From Duganella zoogloeoides (lineage in GTDB: Bacteria; Pseudomonadota; Gammaproteobacteria; Burkholderiales; Burkholderiaceae_D), in contig NZ_CP140152.1 in the NCBI RefSeq assembly GCF_034479515.1, forward strand, positions 1,860,001 through 1,924,000: 64,000 bases of DNA, written 5' to 3'. Below are positions 62,260 to 64,000 of this stretch, one piece after another. Both the position numbers and the translations under genes were made by a program. The first letter of the stretch is position 1; every line of letters starts with the position of its first letter. The notes beneath the pieces were generated by a model. It was not told where the DNA came from. It searched no databases and saw only the letters and a program-made list of their open reading frames with translations.

Positions 62260-63255
62260 ATGGTTGGGCATTATGCAAGGTCGGAATATCTCGATAGTCT
62301 TCAGCGCGCCGAAGTGGCATGCGAACGCGCCCGCCCCCTGTGGCGTGCCGAGTGGCCCACCTGGCTGCTGATCGTGGCGATCTACGGCGGCTGGCTGCTC
62401 ACGCTGGCTAACTGGCGCGTATTGGGTACTGTCCCGGCAACGCTGCTCGTGATCTGGTGGAGCGCCTGGTACATGTCGCTCCAGCACGAGCTGATACACG
62501 GCCATCCTACACCGTGGCCATCGGTGAATCGCCTGTTCGGCCATGCACCGCTGGCGATCTGGTATCCGTACCGCCTGTACCGCGACAGCCACCTGGCGCA
62601 CCACGTCGATTCGCACCTGACCATGCCGGCGCTCGATACCGAGAGCCAGTACATCTGCCCGCGTGAATGGGCCGGCATGAGCCGGCCGGTGCGGCTGGTG
62701 TACTGGTTCAACAAGACGTTCTGGGGCCGGGTGCTGGTGGGGCCGGCGCTGGCCATCGGCGGCACCCTGTTCGAGGCGGTGCGCCAGCCTTGGCGCGGCG
62801 ACTGGCGCTACGTGCCGATGTGGCTTGCGCATATCGCCATGGTGGCGGCGCTGCTATGGTGGATGTCGTCCGCGTTCGGCGTGCCGGCGTGGTGGTACCT
62901 GCTGGCGATATCGTACCCGGCGCAATCGCTGGCCATGGTACGCTCATACCACGAGCACCGCCCTGCGCAAGACCACAAGCAGCGCATCGTGCTCAACGAA
63001 GCAGGGTGGTTTTTCCGCCTGCTGTTCCTCAATAATAATCTGCACCTGGTGCACCACGACCTGCCGTCGTTGCCATGGTATTTGCTGCCGCGCGTGTACC
63101 GCGCCAGGCGCGATACCTACAACGCGCGCAGCGGTGGCTTTCACGTGGACGGCTACGGCGAATTGATGCGCCGTTACGGTTTCACCGCCATCGACGCGCC
63201 GGTGCATCCCCTCATGAATGATCATGCACTGGAAAACCGCGCTGCCCATGTATAA
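62260..63255 (+). CDS. Fatty-acid desaturase-family membrane protein (di-iron hydroxylase/desaturase)
   Basis: 331 residues from the ATG at 62260, with GGAGG six bases upstream; a frame open to 62185 has no ribosome site. Membrane helices at about 32-52, 55-75, 155-175 and 195-230. The three histidine boxes of the family are HELIHGH (about 79-85), HLAHH (about 114-118) and HLVHH (about 260-265). Such proteins desaturate acyl chains or hydroxylate carotenoids and alkanes; the substrate is not evident. The last 32 bases overlap the next gene. Confidence 0.85.
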   Translation: MVGHYARSEYLDSLQRAEVACERARPLWRAEWPTWLLIVAIYGGWLLTLANWRVLGTVPATLLVIWWSAWYMSLQHELIHGHPTPWPSVNRLFGHAPLAIWYPYRLYRDSHLAHHVDSHLTMPALDTESQYICPREWAGMSRPVRLVYWFNKTFWGRVLVGPALAIGGTLFEAVRQPWRGDWRYVPMWLAHIAMVAALLWWMSSAFGVPAWWYLLAISYPAQSLAMVRSYHEHRPAQDHKQRIVLNEAGWFFRLLFLNNNLHLVHHDLPSLPWYLLPRVYRARRDTYNARSGGFHVDGYGELMRRYGFTAIDAPVHPLMNDHALENRAAHV

Positions 63256-63994
63256 CGTCTCGCCCCGTTTGCAGCAGGGTTACGAAACCCTGCTCGCGGT
63301 GCTGATCGATGAAGCCGGGGTGCGCGCCACGCCGGACCATCCTGCCTCGCTGATCGATTTCTGGCGCCGGCCCGACCTGCTGGTGAGCCAGACCTGCGGC
63401 TACCCGTATGTCACCCAGCTGCGCGGCCAGGTGCAGTTGCTGGCCACGCCCGCCTACGACTTTCCCGGTTGTGACGACTGCGATTATTCGAGCGTGATCG
63501 TCACGCGCGCCGGCAGCGGCGTCGCCAGCCTGGAACAGGCGGGCGGACGCGTGGCAGCGATCAACGACGCCCACTCCAACAGCGGCATGAACGCGCTGCG
63601 GCATGCGGTGGCGCCATTCGCTGGCGGCGGCGAGTTCTTTGGCGCGATAAAGTGGTCGGGCAGCCATGCGGCCAGCCTGGCGCTGGTGGCAAGTGGCGAT
63701 GCGGACATCGCCGCCATCGATTGCGTTACCTATGGCTATATCGCGCAGGAGTACCCGGAGCGGCTGCGCGCGATCTCGGTGCTCGACTACTCGGCGTCTG
63801 CGCCGGGGTTGCCGTTCATCGCGGGCGGACAGGTGCCTTTGGTGCTGGTGGAGCGCTTGCGGGCGGCGTTGTTGTGGCCGAGCGCGCGGCTGCGATCGGC
63901 CATGGATGTGTTGCGCATCAAGGGTTTCGATTATCTCGACGATGCGGCGTACGACCGCATCACCCGGATGGCTGGCGCCGCGCTTACCGCGTAG
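63224..63994 (+). CDS. PhnD-like periplasmic-binding-family protein
   Basis: 256 residues from 63224 (MHWKTALPMYNVSPRL); ATGs at 63218 and 63248 are alternatives, and the TALPMYNVSP start motif argues for 63218 or 63224. It has no signal peptide, which is unusual for a binding protein: PDLLVSQTCGYPYVTQLRG and VAAINDAHSNSGMNALRHA match phosphate/phosphonate-binding PhnD/transferrin-type domains. It starts inside the desaturase gene, so the two are translationally coupled. No permease or ATPase is next to it within the window. It may act as a cytoplasmic sensor or enzyme partner; that is a guess. Confidence 0.75.
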   Translation: MHWKTALPMYNVSPRLQQGYETLLAVLIDEAGVRATPDHPASLIDFWRRPDLLVSQTCGYPYVTQLRGQVQLLATPAYDFPGCDDCDYSSVIVTRAGSGVASLEQAGGRVAAINDAHSNSGMNALRHAVAPFAGGGEFFGAIKWSGSHAASLALVASGDADIAAIDCVTYGYIAQEYPERLRAISVLDYSASAPGLPFIAGGQVPLVLVERLRAALLWPSARLRSAMDVLRIKGFDYLDDAAYDRITRMAGAALTA

Positions 63995-64000
63995 CCTTGC

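Overview
The window reads as a chromosomal segment of a high-GC betaproteobacterium, most likely of the Oxalobacteraceae (Massilia / Duganella / Janthinobacterium group). This is an inference from the gene content: plant-polysaccharide enzymes next to a full protocatechuate pathway, many TonB receptors and c-di-GMP/chemotaxis proteins, and Burkholderiales-like gene families. No rRNA or other strict phylogenetic marker is present, and I see no prophage, transposase or CRISPR array.

Layout. 1-4575: RND efflux operon (adaptor, pump, start of the outer-membrane factor), read leftward. 4767-4976: two identical tRNA-Gly(GCC) genes. 5143-8940: sugar 1-dehydrogenase, pectate lyase (PL1) and endo-galactanase (GH53). 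8986-12229: a soluble triple-PAS chemoreceptor and a triple-CheW scaffold. 12375-17153: ZIP metal transporter, hybrid histidine kinase, Cache-type GGDEF protein. 17260-25906: a pectin / rhamnogalacturonan-I locus (glucarate-type dehydratase, SGNH/SASA esterase, GH2 enzyme, GntR-FCD regulator, PL11 lyase). 26059-28752: an FNR-type regulator divergent from a PAS-GGDEF-EAL protein, with two FNR boxes between. 28866-34850: small proteins, a MarR / siderophore-interacting-protein pair, gluconokinase with LacI-type operators, and a large TonB receptor. 34972-40144: small DUF proteins and an iron-uptake operon (Fur box, TonB receptor, DUF3649, PepSY).

40285-60906 is a nearly self-contained catabolic island for lignin-type aromatic acids. 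PobA (4-hydroxybenzoate) and VanAB (vanillate) feed protocatechuate. PcaHG opens the ring, PcaB and a fused PcaC-PcaD continue, and PcaIJ plus PcaF finish to succinyl-CoA and acetyl-CoA. Uptake appears to use a porin and a branched-chain-amino-acid-type ABC transporter (two permeases, two ATPases) with two paralogous binding proteins, not a PcaK-type MFS carrier. Two IclR regulators, one MarR and one AraC regulator sit beside the operons they probably control. Strong PcaR-like palindromes lie in front of pcaIJF and between the porin and binding-protein genes.

61104-63994: a second Crp/Fnr-like regulator with an elaborate hairpin leader, a small ORF, a fatty-acid desaturase-like membrane protein and an overlapping PhnD-like binding protein.

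The strongest unexplained signals are in non-coding DNA: a shared 20-bp operator in the rhamnogalacturonan locus, the PcaR-site pair, a promoter block shared by the galactanase and sugar dehydrogenase genes, a duplicated 103-bp cruciform repeat, a 159-bp terminal-inverted-repeat element, and the hairpin leader at 60954-61088.
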